DNA of 64,000 bases. It comes from Planotetraspora sp. A-T 1434. GTDB lineage: Bacteria; Actinomycetota; Actinomycetes; Streptosporangiales; Streptosporangiaceae. This document shows, piece after piece, positions 1-8,512 of this stretch (position 1 is the stretch's first letter; every line of letters begins with the position of its first letter). The position numbers were made by a program, and so were the translations under genes. The stretch lies in contig NZ_JAOEGB010000007.1 of the NCBI RefSeq assembly GCF_025420585.1, positions 62,001 through 126,000 on the forward strand, read 5' to 3'. The notes under the pieces are model-generated. The model was given only the letters and a program-made list of their open reading frames with translations. It was not told the origin of the DNA and did no database searches.

Positions 1-865
1 CATCGCGCACCACCGGAGTCACGAGCACGGCGCTCCGCTGCCGCATGCCGATGGCCTGGCGGAGCAGGTCGGAGGCCCGGAGCCGGGGGTTGGTCCGCTC
101 GTCCACGGCGTGGTTGATCAGGGCGAGCGAGAAGGCCGTCAGCGCGATGCCGAGGCCGGGGATGACGAACGTCCACCACGCGCCCTGCAGGAGCGCCGAG
201 CCGTTCTGCGCCCAGAACAGCATGGTGCCCCAGGTCACCTGACCGCTGTCGCCGAGTCCGAGGAACTCCAGCGACGCCTCGGCGCCCACGGCGAAGATCA
301 CCTGGTTGACGAAGAAGGCGGCGACGATCGACAGCATGTTGGGCAGCAACTCGACCGCGAGGACGCGCCACCGCGACTCCCCCGCCAGCCGCGCGGCGGC
401 GATGAACTCCCGCTGCCGCAGGCTGAGCGCCTGCGAGCGGAACAGCCGCGCGCCGAACGCCCATCCGGTGAGGCTCAGCACCGCGACGATCGTCACCGGC
501 CCGGGAGGGAGGAACGCGGCCAGCACCACGATGAGCGGCAGGCCGGGCAGCACGAGGAACACATTGGTCAGCGACGAGAGCACGTCGTCGGTCCGGCCGC
601 CGGCGTAGGCCGCGAGCAGGCCGACCGCGAGGCTGATGAGCGTCGTGATCAGGGCGACCGCGAACGCGATGAGCAGCGAGACGCGGCAGCCGTACAGGAA
701 CTGGCTGAGCACGTCCTGCCCCTGGCCGGTGGTGCCGAACAGGTGGGCCGCCGACGGCGGCTCGTTGATGCCGCCCACGCCCTTCGCGGGGTCGTAGGGC
801 GCCAGCGGCGGGCCGAGGGCCGCGCAGAGCGCCAGCAGGACGAGGGTGACGACCCCGAACCTCAT
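1..865 (-). CDS. Peptide/oligosaccharide ABC transporter permease, DppC/OppC type (3' end outside window)
   Basis: Inner-membrane permease of a family 5 (dipeptide/oligopeptide/nickel-type) ABC importer. The reading frame from the ATG at 865 stays open to the window edge (288 codons). It begins with a hydrophobic segment followed by LAPYDP, typical of DppC proteins, and holds an EAA cytoplasmic loop (EFIAAARLAGESRWRVLAVE, then LLPN) that contacts the ATPase. Its ATG overlaps the stop of the upstream DppB-like gene (ATGA), so the two are translationally coupled and probably form the heterodimeric channel. The ATPase genes would be expected beyond the left edge. The substrate cannot be read from sequence; the neighbouring ROK regulator hints at a sugar rather than a peptide, which is inference. 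Confidence 0.9.
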   Translation of the reverse strand, partial: MRFGVVTLVLLALCAALGPPLAPYDPAKGVGGINEPPSAAHLFGTTGQGQDVLSQFLYGCRVSLLIAFAVALITTLISLAVGLLAAYAGGRTDDVLSSLTNVFLVLPGLPLIVVLAAFLPPGPVTIVAVLSLTGWAFGARLFRSQALSLRQREFIAAARLAGESRWRVLAVELLPNMLSIVAAFFVNQVIFAVGAEASLEFLGLGDSGQVTWGTMLFWAQNGSALLQGAWWTFVIPGLGIALTAFSLALINHAVDERTNPRLRASDLLRQAIGMRQRSAVLVTPVVRD

Positions 866-1845
866 GCCGCCACCACCTGCCGGACGCGCGGGTCGAGCAG
901 GGCGTACAGAGAGTCCACGATGAAGTTCGCGGCCAGGACCGACAGTGTGATGATCAGAAAGAGCGCCTGCATGAGCGGATAGTCCACGGTCGTGACGGCC
1001 TGAAGGAGCAGGAAGCCGAGGCCGGGATAGGAGAAGACGATCTCGGTGAGGATCTGCCCGCTGAAGACCATGCCGACGGCCATCCCCAGCATGGTCACGT
1101 TGGGGAGCAGCGCGTTGCGCACCGCGTGCCGCAGCAGGATGTGCCGGGGCGCGAGGCCCTTCGCCTCGGCGAGCGTCAGGTAGTCCTCGGACAGGACGCC
1201 GACCATCGCGTTGCGCATGTTCAGCGTCCAGCTTCCGACCGACACCAGCACGATGGTGAAGACGGGCAGGGCCAGATGGGTGGCCACGCTCCCGGCGAAC
1301 TCCAGCGTGAGCGCCGGCTCCAGGCCGTCGTCGTAGGCGTGCCCGAGCGGGAACACGCCCCAGTCGAACGCCAGCAGGTACATCAGGAGCAGCGCCAGGA
1401 AGAAGTAGGGAAAGGAGCCGACGAAGATCAGGCTCGGCGGCGCGACCCGGTCGACGATCCCCGACCTGCGCCAGGCGGCCACCGCCCCGAGCGCGCAGCC
1501 GATGACGAAGCTCGCCGCGACGCTCACCACGCCGAGGAGGATCGACCAGCCGAGCCCGGTCGCGATGACGTCGGTCACCGGTGACGGGAACTGCGACAGC
1601 GACACCCCGAGGTCGCCGTGCAGGAGGGCCCACAGGTAGCGGCCGTACTGCACGACGAGCGGGTCGTCGGTGAGCCCGTACGCCTCCCGGAGCCCGTCCA
1701 GCGCCGCCGGGGTGAGCTGGGTCGAGTAGTTGGCGAACATCGTGCTCGCCGGATCTCCGGGGGCGAGCCGCGGGAGGAAGAAGTTCACGCTGACCGCGAC
1801 GAAGGCCGCGAGCGCGTAGAAGCCCAGCCTGCGCAGGAGGTACAC
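862..1845 (-). CDS. ABC transporter permease, DppB/OppB type
   Basis: Partner permease of the preceding DppC-type protein (327 residues, the usual length). It starts MYLLRRLGFYALAAF with the first membrane span. An EAA loop near residues 205-235 reads EDYLTLAEAKGLAPRHILLR followed by NALLPN, the signature that docks onto the ATPase. The family has six membrane segments with a large periplasmic loop after the first. It follows the solute-binding protein gene by only 3 bp and overlaps dppC by 4 bp (ATGA), so it belongs to the ROK-SBP-permease operon. Confidence 0.92.
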   Translation of the reverse strand: MYLLRRLGFYALAAFVAVSVNFFLPRLAPGDPASTMFANYSTQLTPAALDGLREAYGLTDDPLVVQYGRYLWALLHGDLGVSLSQFPSPVTDVIATGLGWSILLGVVSVAASFVIGCALGAVAAWRRSGIVDRVAPPSLIFVGSFPYFFLALLLMYLLAFDWGVFPLGHAYDDGLEPALTLEFAGSVATHLALPVFTIVLVSVGSWTLNMRNAMVGVLSEDYLTLAEAKGLAPRHILLRHAVRNALLPNVTMLGMAVGMVFSGQILTEIVFSYPGLGFLLLQAVTTVDYPLMQALFLIITLSVLAANFIVDSLYALLDPRVRQVVAA

Positions 1846-1848
1846 CGG

Positions 1849-3594
1849 CTACACCGACCGCAGCTTCGGGTAGACGAGGAACGTCGACGGGGTGCTCTGG
1901 AGGGTGAGCGGCGCGTACGGATCCTTCTCGGTGGGGAAGCCGGTGACGCGCCGGGTGTTGTACAGCCCCCAGTCGGGCTGCTCGTAGAGCGGGACGACCG
2001 GGGCCTCGCGGGAGAACAGGGCCTCCAACTGCTTGGAGAGCGCCTGCTGGGCGGCGAGATCCGGAGTGGCGGCGAACTCCGCGAGCAGCTTGTCCGCCTC
2101 GGCGCTCTTGTACCGCTGGACGTTGAGCGCGGAGGCCGTGCCGACGGGCTTGTAGGTCGCGCTCGACATCATGCCGCGGAAGAACTCGAACGGCGTGGCC
2201 GTCCGCTCCGCGCTGCCCAGGGTCAGGTCGAACCTGCCCTGGTAGGTGGAGTCGGTCCAGGTTTCGTAGGCGATGGTCTTGAGCTCGACCCGGATGCCGA
2301 CCTCCTTGAGGTTGTCTGCGACGCACTGCGAGGAGGAGATCCAGTCGTTCCAGCCGGTCGGCACGATGATCGAGAGCTTGAGCGGCGTGCCGTCGGGCAG
2401 CGTGCGGAATCCGTCGGCGCCCTTCTTGAGCCCCGCCTCGTCGAGCAGCGCGCCCGCCTTCGCGGCGTCGTGGCCGACCCACGACGCGCCCTCCTGGACC
2501 ACGGCGGGGTCGATCCAGTCCTTGTACGGCCCGCTCGGCAGGCCCGTGGCGTTCGCCGGGGCGCTCTTGCCCCAGACGGCGATGTCGATCATCCGCTGCC
2601 GGTCGAGCGCCAGGCTGACCGCCTTGCGGACGCGGACGTCGTCGAACGGCTTCTTCTCGGTGTTGAGCATGAGATAGACGCAGGTCGTGCGCGGCCACCA
2701 GTAGCCGAAGTGCTGGGGATCGCGCGAGACGAAGGTCTTGTCCGGGTCGGGGACCAGGCCGCCCCAGTCGATCTGGCCGCCGATCGTGGCCGCGCTGATC
2801 TGGTCGTTGCCGGAGAAGGCCGGGATGTTGAGGCCGCCGACGCCGAGCTTCTGCCAGTAGTGGGGGTTGGCGGTGAGCTGGTACCGCTGGGGCTGGAAGC
2901 TCTTGACGACCGTGAACGGGCCGGTGGCGACGGGGTCGGGATTGGTGTGCTTGACCGGGTCGGGGATCGACGACCAGACGTGCTCGGGCACCACGAACTG
3001 GCTGACCAGGATGTAGAGCGCGGGCGAGTACGGCTTCGTCAGGGTGAAGCGCACGGTCGCCGGGTCGACCGCCTCGACCGAGGCGAGGTAGTCCTCCCAG
3101 GCCCCCGACGCGGGCCCGATCAGGCCCTTGTTCCGCTTCATCAGCTCGAACGTGAACACGACGTCGGACGCCTGGAACGACTTCCCGTCGGACCACTTCA
3201 CGTCGTTCCTGAGCGTCAGGTCGAGCCGCGTGGGGCCGTTCCACTCGGCCTTGCTCGCGATCCAGGGGTCCAGCTTGCCGGTGGCCGAGTTGTTGATCAT
3301 CAGCGGCTCGTACATGGCCTTGAGGGCGGCCCAGCGCGAGGTCGGGGAGAACGGGTTGAAGTTGCGGGTGAAGTTGCGGCTGCTCTCGGCGACGAGCGTC
3401 ACGAGCGCGGTTCCGGCCGGCCGGCCGGAGGGCGAGGTCTTCGACGGGGTGGTGGATCCGCAGGCGGTCGCCGCGACACCCAGGGCGAGGACGCCCGCGC
3501 CTCCGATGAAGGCGCGACGGGTAACGGGGCGGGAGACGGGCTCGCGGGAGACGTGGGGGCAGAAGGCGGGGTGACGGGTGACGGTGTGGCGCAT
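1849..3594 (-). CDS. Family 5 extracellular solute-binding lipoprotein
   Basis: Ligand-binding component (SBP_bac_5) of the ABC importer, 581 residues. The N-terminus has a twin-arginine-like RRAFIGGAG stretch, a hydrophobic segment and a lipobox (VAATACGS), so it is probably exported by Tat or Sec and lipid-anchored. Family hallmarks include KWSDGKSFQASDVVFTFELM and AVSLALDRQRMIDIAVWG. The ORF is open 19 codons further upstream to 3651; I chose the ATG at 3594 because GAGG lies 6 nt before it and the signal sequence then begins near the start. It follows the ROK gene by 19 bp with no sign of a terminator. Members bind peptides, nickel, opines or oligosaccharides; the ligand here is unknown. 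Confidence 0.92.
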   Translation of the reverse strand: MRHTVTRHPAFCPHVSREPVSRPVTRRAFIGGAGVLALGVAATACGSTTPSKTSPSGRPAGTALVTLVAESSRNFTRNFNPFSPTSRWAALKAMYEPLMINNSATGKLDPWIASKAEWNGPTRLDLTLRNDVKWSDGKSFQASDVVFTFELMKRNKGLIGPASGAWEDYLASVEAVDPATVRFTLTKPYSPALYILVSQFVVPEHVWSSIPDPVKHTNPDPVATGPFTVVKSFQPQRYQLTANPHYWQKLGVGGLNIPAFSGNDQISAATIGGQIDWGGLVPDPDKTFVSRDPQHFGYWWPRTTCVYLMLNTEKKPFDDVRVRKAVSLALDRQRMIDIAVWGKSAPANATGLPSGPYKDWIDPAVVQEGASWVGHDAAKAGALLDEAGLKKGADGFRTLPDGTPLKLSIIVPTGWNDWISSSQCVADNLKEVGIRVELKTIAYETWTDSTYQGRFDLTLGSAERTATPFEFFRGMMSSATYKPVGTASALNVQRYKSAEADKLLAEFAATPDLAAQQALSKQLEALFSREAPVVPLYEQPDWGLYNTRRVTGFPTEKDPYAPLTLQSTPSTFLVYPKLRSV

Positions 3595-3613
3595 GTCTAC
3601 CTCATTGGGGGTT

Positions 3614-4762
3614 CTACCGACCGGCTGTGCCGGCGGTGAAGAGCTGCTCACGGGCCAGGGAAAGGGCGAACTCGACCGCGCCCGCCCGTACGGCGTTGCC
3701 GCTCACCGTGCTGGTCGCGAGCGGGGTCTGAGCCAGCGGCGTGCCCGCGAGCCGGGCGGCGACCCGCTCGCGTAACGCCTTGCCGCCGGCACGGCACAGT
3801 GGCCCCCCGAGAACCACCAGGTCGGGGTCGAGGACCCCGATGACGCCGGTCAGCGCGACGGCGACACGGGCGGCGAGGTCGGCGAGGAAGGCGGGGTGAC
3901 CGCCCGTTATCGCGTCATCCGCCCCGAGACCGTGTGCCTGGGCCAGCGCGGCGACGGCCTCCGCGCCGAGGATCTGGTCGAGCGGGCCGCCCTCCGGCCC
4001 GAAGACGCGGCCCACCTCCACGGGGTCGGGCACCACGACCGAGCCGATCTCGCCGCTCCGGCCGGTGGCGCCGCGCCAGAGCGCGCCCTTGAGCACGACT
4101 CCCGCGCCGATCCCCTGGCCCAGCCAGAAGAGCACGAAGTTCTCGGCGCCGACGGCCGCGCCCTTGACCATCTCCTCCACGGCGACGAGGTTGACGTCGT
4201 TCTCCATGTGGACCCGGTCGTTGCCGAGCGCGGCGCGGAGCGGACCGAGCGGGTGCACGTCGCTCCAGCTCGGCACCTGGATCGCCGAGGCCAGCCGGTC
4301 GCCGTTGACGTCCACGACTCCGGGCATCCCGATGATGATCCGGTCGAGATCGCTCACCTGGATGCCCGCGGCCGTGGTGGCGTCCGTGAGGGCGGCGGAC
4401 AACGTCTCGATCGCGTCGTACGGCTCCGGCGTCGGTATGCGGCGCTCCCCGACGATCTCGCCGGTGAGATCGGCCACCGCCACGTCGAGGGCGGACGGTG
4501 TGACGTCCACTCCCGCGACGTAGGAGGAGGACCCGTCCAGGGTCCACATGTGGGCGGCCGGGCCCGCGCTGCCCGGCTTCCGGCCGCCCTTGCGCACGAG
4601 CCGAGCCGACTCCAGACGCCGGAGCACCTCGGCCGTGGCGGCTTTCGACAGGCCGGTGAGGCTCTCCAGTTCGCCACGGGTGAGCGGCCCGCGGCCCAGG
4701 AGCAACTCCAGGGTGGCGCGCTCGTTGAGGGTCCGCAGGAATCGGGGGCTACCGGCCGGCAT
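3614..4762 (-). CDS. ROK-family transcriptional regulator lacking the zinc motif
   Basis: Probable repressor of its own ABC operon. Residues 8-75 form a winged helix (LTRGELESLTGLSKAATAEV), followed by a ROK sugar-kinase-like domain with GVDVTPSALDVAVADLTG and GVVLKGALWRGATGRSGEIG. The usual ROK zinc site (GH...CxCGxxGC) is absent: after GEIGS comes VVVPDPVEVGRVFGPEGG, with no cysteines. The ATG at 4762 has AAGGA 8 nt upstream; an in-frame ATG three codons earlier (4771) sits directly against the AAGG and is less likely. First gene of the ROK-SBP-permease unit, preceded by a promoter and an inverted repeat. Confidence 0.88.
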   Translation of the reverse strand: MPAGSPRFLRTLNERATLELLLGRGPLTRGELESLTGLSKAATAEVLRRLESARLVRKGGRKPGSAGPAAHMWTLDGSSSYVAGVDVTPSALDVAVADLTGEIVGERRIPTPEPYDAIETLSAALTDATTAAGIQVSDLDRIIIGMPGVVDVNGDRLASAIQVPSWSDVHPLGPLRAALGNDRVHMENDVNLVAVEEMVKGAAVGAENFVLFWLGQGIGAGVVLKGALWRGATGRSGEIGSVVVPDPVEVGRVFGPEGGPLDQILGAEAVAALAQAHGLGADDAITGGHPAFLADLAARVAVALTGVIGVLDPDLVVLGGPLCRAGGKALRERVAARLAGTPLAQTPLATSTVSGNAVRAGAVEFALSLAREQLFTAGTAGR

Positions 4763-4778
4763 CGGCTTCATCCTTAAT

Positions 4779-4799
4779 CGTCTGGATAGTTTCTAGACG
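4779..4799. promoter_or_regulatory. Inverted repeat, candidate ROK operator
   Basis: Arms CGTCTGGA (4779-4786) and TCTAGACG (4792-4799) are complementary at 7 of 8 positions around TAGTT. The repeat sits between the predicted transcription start (about 4802) and the ROK start codon, where a bound repressor would block the operon. Assigning it to this ROK protein is inference. Confidence 0.55.
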
Positions 4800-4808
4800 G
4801 TTAGCGGG

Positions 4809-4837
4809 ATGCTAGAAGCTGCGGCTTTGCGCGTCAA
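4809..4837 (-). promoter_or_regulatory. Promoter of the ROK-SBP-permease operon
   Basis: On the minus strand, TTGACG (4837-4832) is followed after 17 bp by TAGCAT (4814-4809), a good sigma-70-type pair. It lies between the stop of the small upstream gene and the ROK start, so transcription would begin near 4802, just before the inverted repeat. Confidence 0.55.
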
Positions 4838-4871
4838 TGCCCACGAAGGAGGTTCCGAGAGGAGTTCGGAC

Positions 4872-5075
4872 CTACAGGGGATCCACCCGGCGGAGGAACC
4901 CGCGCGCGTCGAGGAAGTCGGCGAGCGACTGGCGGTGGTCCTCGCAGGCCATCCAGACCTTCTCCCGCTCGGGCGGGTGGATCTTGGGGTTGTTCCAGAC
5001 AACGGCGTACACCGCCACGGCCCCACAGCCCCTCGCCGAGCAGACCAGCGGCTCCCCCATCGGCAGCCCCGCCAT
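4872..5075 (-). CDS. Small conserved actinobacterial protein with a Cys motif (unknown function)
   Basis: A 67-residue protein of unknown function. It reads LVCSARGCGAVAVYAVVWNN, then PKIHPPEREKVWMACEDH, then a C-terminus ending FLDARGFLRRVDPL. This matches a family of short actinobacterial proteins that I recognise by sequence; database names such as 'acetone carboxylase' for them appear to be propagated errors. The two close cysteines, the later Cys and the His suggest a small metal-binding fold, which is inference. It diverges from the MFS unit and precedes the ROK operon, with no evident functional link to either. Confidence 0.72.
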   Translation of the reverse strand: MAGLPMGEPLVCSARGCGAVAVYAVVWNNPKIHPPEREKVWMACEDHRQSLADFLDARGFLRRVDPL

Positions 5076-5126
5076 GAACCAAGCCTAGTGGAGCCGGATT
5101 TGTCCTATTTGCCCCGATCCAATAAG

Positions 5127-5165
5127 TTGCCTCAGGAAACCATCCCGTATGATTGCCTTAGGCAA
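5127..5165 (+). promoter_or_regulatory. Two TTGCCTnAGG palindromes with promoter elements: candidate MarR operators
   Basis: TTGCCTCAGGAAA (5127-5139) and the perfect palindrome TTGCCTTAGGCAA (5153-5165) have centres 26 bp apart. A TATGAT hexamer (5148-5153) lies between and just touches the second copy, with TTGCCT of the first copy 15 bp upstream as a possible -35. Protein bound at either copy would cover the promoter of the MFS-YceI-MarR unit. The MarR gene at the end of the unit is the obvious candidate regulator (inference). Confidence 0.55.
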
Positions 5166-5186
5166 CTATTGGGCGAAAGGACATTG

Positions 5187-7646
5187 ATGCCAACCGCGGT
5201 ACCAGAAAGAGTGCGGACGACGGCGCCTGAATCGGGCGCGCCGATGACGCACCGGCAGATCCTGGAGGCGCTGTCGGGCCTGCTCCTCGGCATGTTCGTG
5301 GCGATCCTGTCGTCGACCGTCGTGTCGAACGCGCTGCCGACGATCATCGTCGATCTACACGCGAGCGAGACCACCTACACCTGGGTGATCACCGCGGCCT
5401 TGCTCGCGACCACGGTCTCTACTCCGATCTGGGGCAAGCTCGCGGACCTGATGAGCAAGAAGCTGCTCGTCCAGGCCGGCCTCGTGGTCTACGTCATCGG
5501 CTCGGCCATCGCCGGGCTGTCGCAGAATCCCGGCATGCTGATCGCCGCCCGGGTCGTCCAGGGCCTCGGCGCGGGCGGCCTCACCGCCCTGGCGCAGGTC
5601 ATCATGGCGGTGATGATCGCGCCGCGTGAGCGCGGCCGCTACTCCGGCTATCTGGGGGCCGTCTTCGCCCTCGCCACCATCGGCGGCCCGCTCATCGGCG
5701 GCGTCATCGTCGACACCTCGTGGCTCGGCTGGCGCTGGTGCTTCTACGTCGGCGTGCCGTTCGCCGTCATCGCGCTGGTCGTCCTGCAGAAGACGCTGCA
5801 CCTCCCGACCCGCACGCGCGAGGTCAAGGTCGACTGGATCGGCGCGGCGCTCATCGCCGCCTCGGCATCCCTTCTCCTCGTCTGGGTGTCCTTCGCCGGC
5901 AACAAGTACGACTGGCTTTCGTGGCAGACCGCCGCCATGGTCGGCGGCACAATCGTCCTGGCGCTGCTCTTCCTGCTGGTGGAGTCGAGGGCCGCCGAGC
6001 CGATCGTCCCGCTGCGCCTGTTCCGCAACCGGACGATGAGCCTGGCCGTGGTGGCGAGCCTTCTCGTCGGCGTCGCGATGTTCGGCGCGACGACCTTCCT
6101 CAGCCAGTACTTCCAGCTCGCCCGTGGCGAGACGCCCACGATGGCCGGCGTCATGACCCTGCCGATGATCTTGGGTCTCGCCGTCTCGTCCACCGTGGCG
6201 GGCCAGATCATCACCCGCACCGGACGCTGGAAGGTCTTCCTGGTCATCGGCGGGCTGTTCCTCACCGCCGGATTCGCCCTGATGGGAACCCTGCGTTTCG
6301 ACACCGCCTACTGGCAGGTGGCGATCTACATGGTGTTCCTCGGCATCGGCGTCGGAACCACCATGCAGAACCTCGTCCTGGCGGTGCAGAACCAGGTCAG
6401 GCCGAGCGAGCTCGGCGCGGCCAGCTCGGTCGTGGCCTTCTTCCGCACCCTCGGCGGCGCGATCGGCGTCGCGGCGATCGGCGCCGTGCTCGCCTCCCGG
6501 ATCACCGGGTATCTGGAGGAGGGCCTCGCGAGACTGGGAGTCCACAGCACGCCGGGTGGCGGCTCCCTCCCCAAGATCTCCACGCTGCCCGCCCCCGTCC
6601 GCGAGGTCGTCGAGAGCTCCTACGGCCACGGCATCGGCGACGTGTTCCTCTACTCGGCGCCCTGTGCCCTCATCGCGCTGATCGTCATCCTGCTCGTCAA
6701 GGAGGTCCCGCTGCGCACGGCGCACACCGAGCAGGCGACGGCCGAAGCACCCGCGCCCGTCCGGAGCCCCGTCCCGCACGGCCGCCACGCCCACAACGGC
6801 GACCGCGGCCCGCTGCCCCAGCGCGTACGGCGGGAGCCCCAGCCTGTTCCCAGCGCCGTCATGCTGGAGGCGGCCGACCACCTCGCGCAGCTCACCCCCG
6901 GCGGCAGCATCCGCGGCTTCATCCGCAACGGCGAGGGCGTCCCGGTGCCCTACGCAAACCTGACGCTGATCGACCTTCGCGGGCACCAGCTCTCCCGCGC
7001 GACCGCGCAGGCGGGCGGCCGGTACGACCTGTGGACTCCCGGCAGCGGCACATTCGTCCTCATCGCCTCGGCGGCCGAGCACGAACCACAAGTGGCGACC
7101 CTCGTGGTCGGTGACCAGCCGCTCGACTTCGACCTGACGCTCACCAGCTCGGGCGGGCTCGCCGGCACCGTGCGCGACAGAAACGGCGTGCCCGTCCCGG
7201 ACGCGATGGTGATCCTCACGGACCTGCGCGGCGAGGTGGTCGTCTCCTGCACGACCGGGGCCGACGGCGGCTTCTCCTTCACGGGAACGGCGGCCGGGAC
7301 CTACACCCTCGCGGTCAGCGCCACCGGCCACCGGCCCGCCGCGTTGCCGGTGGAGGTGGGAAGCGGGCAGAACAGGCAGGATGTCGAGCTGCTCCCCGGG
7401 GCCAGACTCCGCGGCACGGTCCGCGTCAAGGGCGGCGGCCCCCTGCTCGACGCCCGCGTCACGCTGCTCGACCCCGCGGGCAACGTCGTCGGCACCGCGA
7501 CCACGGGCGAGGACGGAGAGTACGGCTTCGCCGACCTGGCGAACGGCCAGTACACCGTCATCGCGACCGGCTACCCGCCCGTGGCCGACACCGTCAACCT
7601 CACCGGCGAGGACGCCCACGACATGTGGCTGGGTCACCTGGCATGA
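5187..7646 (+). CDS. DHA2-type MFS efflux protein fused to three carboxypeptidase-regulatory-like domains
   Basis: An 819-residue fusion. Residues 25-510 are a 14-TM drug:H+ antiporter of the EmrB/QacA type (SSTVVSNALPTIIVDLHASE, GWRWCFYVGVPFAVIAL). After a charged Pro-rich linker, residues 558-819 hold three beta-sandwich repeats of the CarboxypepD_reg type, each with a GxVxxxxGxPVPxAxVxLxDxxG-like start and a GxYTVxATG-like end. The start at 5187 has AAAGGA 6 nt upstream; the ORF is open 126 codons further upstream, but that stretch has no coding character. Its stop overlaps the next gene's ATG (ATGA), and the YceI partner carries the same kind of domain. Efflux of a hydrophobic compound handed to YceI is a plausible role, not shown. 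With 14 TM segments and a cytoplasmic N-terminus, the C-terminal repeats would be predicted to lie inside the cell, which is unusual for such domains. Confidence 0.88.
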   Translation: MPTAVPERVRTTAPESGAPMTHRQILEALSGLLLGMFVAILSSTVVSNALPTIIVDLHASETTYTWVITAALLATTVSTPIWGKLADLMSKKLLVQAGLVVYVIGSAIAGLSQNPGMLIAARVVQGLGAGGLTALAQVIMAVMIAPRERGRYSGYLGAVFALATIGGPLIGGVIVDTSWLGWRWCFYVGVPFAVIALVVLQKTLHLPTRTREVKVDWIGAALIAASASLLLVWVSFAGNKYDWLSWQTAAMVGGTIVLALLFLLVESRAAEPIVPLRLFRNRTMSLAVVASLLVGVAMFGATTFLSQYFQLARGETPTMAGVMTLPMILGLAVSSTVAGQIITRTGRWKVFLVIGGLFLTAGFALMGTLRFDTAYWQVAIYMVFLGIGVGTTMQNLVLAVQNQVRPSELGAASSVVAFFRTLGGAIGVAAIGAVLASRITGYLEEGLARLGVHSTPGGGSLPKISTLPAPVREVVESSYGHGIGDVFLYSAPCALIALIVILLVKEVPLRTAHTEQATAEAPAPVRSPVPHGRHAHNGDRGPLPQRVRREPQPVPSAVMLEAADHLAQLTPGGSIRGFIRNGEGVPVPYANLTLIDLRGHQLSRATAQAGGRYDLWTPGSGTFVLIASAAEHEPQVATLVVGDQPLDFDLTLTSSGGLAGTVRDRNGVPVPDAMVILTDLRGEVVVSCTTGADGGFSFTGTAAGTYTLAVSATGHRPAALPVEVGSGQNRQDVELLPGARLRGTVRVKGGGPLLDARVTLLDPAGNVVGTATTGEDGEYGFADLANGQYTVIATGYPPVADTVNLTGEDAHDMWLGHLA

Positions 7647-8476
7647 GCACCGACATCCGGCGCGGCCTGCAGGCCGTCGTCCGAACCAGAGACGGCTGGG
7701 CCGTACAGAACGCCGTCGTCACCGTGACCGACATGTCCGGGCAGCAGGTCGCCAGGGTCGAGGCGGACACCGACGGCACGGTGATGAGCGGCCCGCTGCC
7801 GCCCGGCGTCTACACCGTTGTCGTCACCGCGATCGGTTACGCGCCCGTCGCGTCGACCGCGATGGTGACCGCCTCCGGCGCCGCCGAGCTGGGCGCCCTC
7901 GTGCTCGCCCGGCAGGGCGGCAGGGAACTGCCGCCGCCCGGCGTGTGGATCGTCGACCCGGCGCACTCGACGGTCGCCGCGACGGCCCAGCACCTCGGGC
8001 TGTCCAGCGTGCGGGGACGCTTCGGCGACTTCGCCGCGCGCATCGAGATCGCCCCCGACGTCGAGAGGTCCACCGTCAGCGCCCAGATCAACGCGACGTC
8101 GATCGAGACCGGCAACGGCACACGCGACGATCACCTGCGCTCGGCCGACTTCCTGGACGTCGAGCAGCACCCCGCCATCACCTACCGTGGCAGCGGCGTC
8201 TCCGCCGCCGGCCCGGACCGGTGGACGGTCCACGGCGAGCTGACCCTCGGCGGCATCACCCGCCCGGTCGACCTCGACCTGTCCTACCTCGGCACGGGCC
8301 CCGACCTGTGGGGCGGCCTGCGCGCCGCGTTCCACGCCGTCGCCGAGCTGCGCCGCGACGACTTCGCGATGAACTTCAACCAGATCGTGCAGGCCGGAAT
8401 CGCCCTGGTCGGCGCCACACTGAAGATAGAGCTCGAAATCCAGGCCGTGCATGAGACGACACTGCCGCCGGCCTGA
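7643..8476 (+). CDS. YceI-family protein with N-terminal carboxypeptidase-regulatory-like domain
   Basis: 277 residues. Residues 1-90 are a beta-sandwich repeat resembling those at the end of the upstream MFS protein (GLQAVVRTRDGWAVQNAVVT, then PPGVYTVVVTAIGYAPVAS). Residues 100-270 are a YceI lipocalin-like barrel (GVWIVDPAHSTVAATAQHLG, VRGRFGDF, ITYRGSGV, GGITRPVDLDLSYLG). YceI proteins bind long isoprenoid or fatty amide chains in a barrel pocket. No signal peptide is seen, so it may be cytoplasmic. Start chosen at the ATG overlapping the MFS stop. Confidence 0.9.
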   Translation: MSTDIRRGLQAVVRTRDGWAVQNAVVTVTDMSGQQVARVEADTDGTVMSGPLPPGVYTVVVTAIGYAPVASTAMVTASGAAELGALVLARQGGRELPPPGVWIVDPAHSTVAATAQHLGLSSVRGRFGDFAARIEIAPDVERSTVSAQINATSIETGNGTRDDHLRSADFLDVEQHPAITYRGSGVSAAGPDRWTVHGELTLGGITRPVDLDLSYLGTGPDLWGGLRAAFHAVAELRRDDFAMNFNQIVQAGIALVGATLKIELEIQAVHETTLPPA

Positions 8477-8512
8477 TCGTCTTCGATACATTGGGCCGGC
8501 ACTGGAGGAACG

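Noticed and set aside
5355-7637. A 760-residue minus-strand frame opposite the MFS gene
   Set aside because: No domain, no start signal, and the plus strand encodes an evident transporter.
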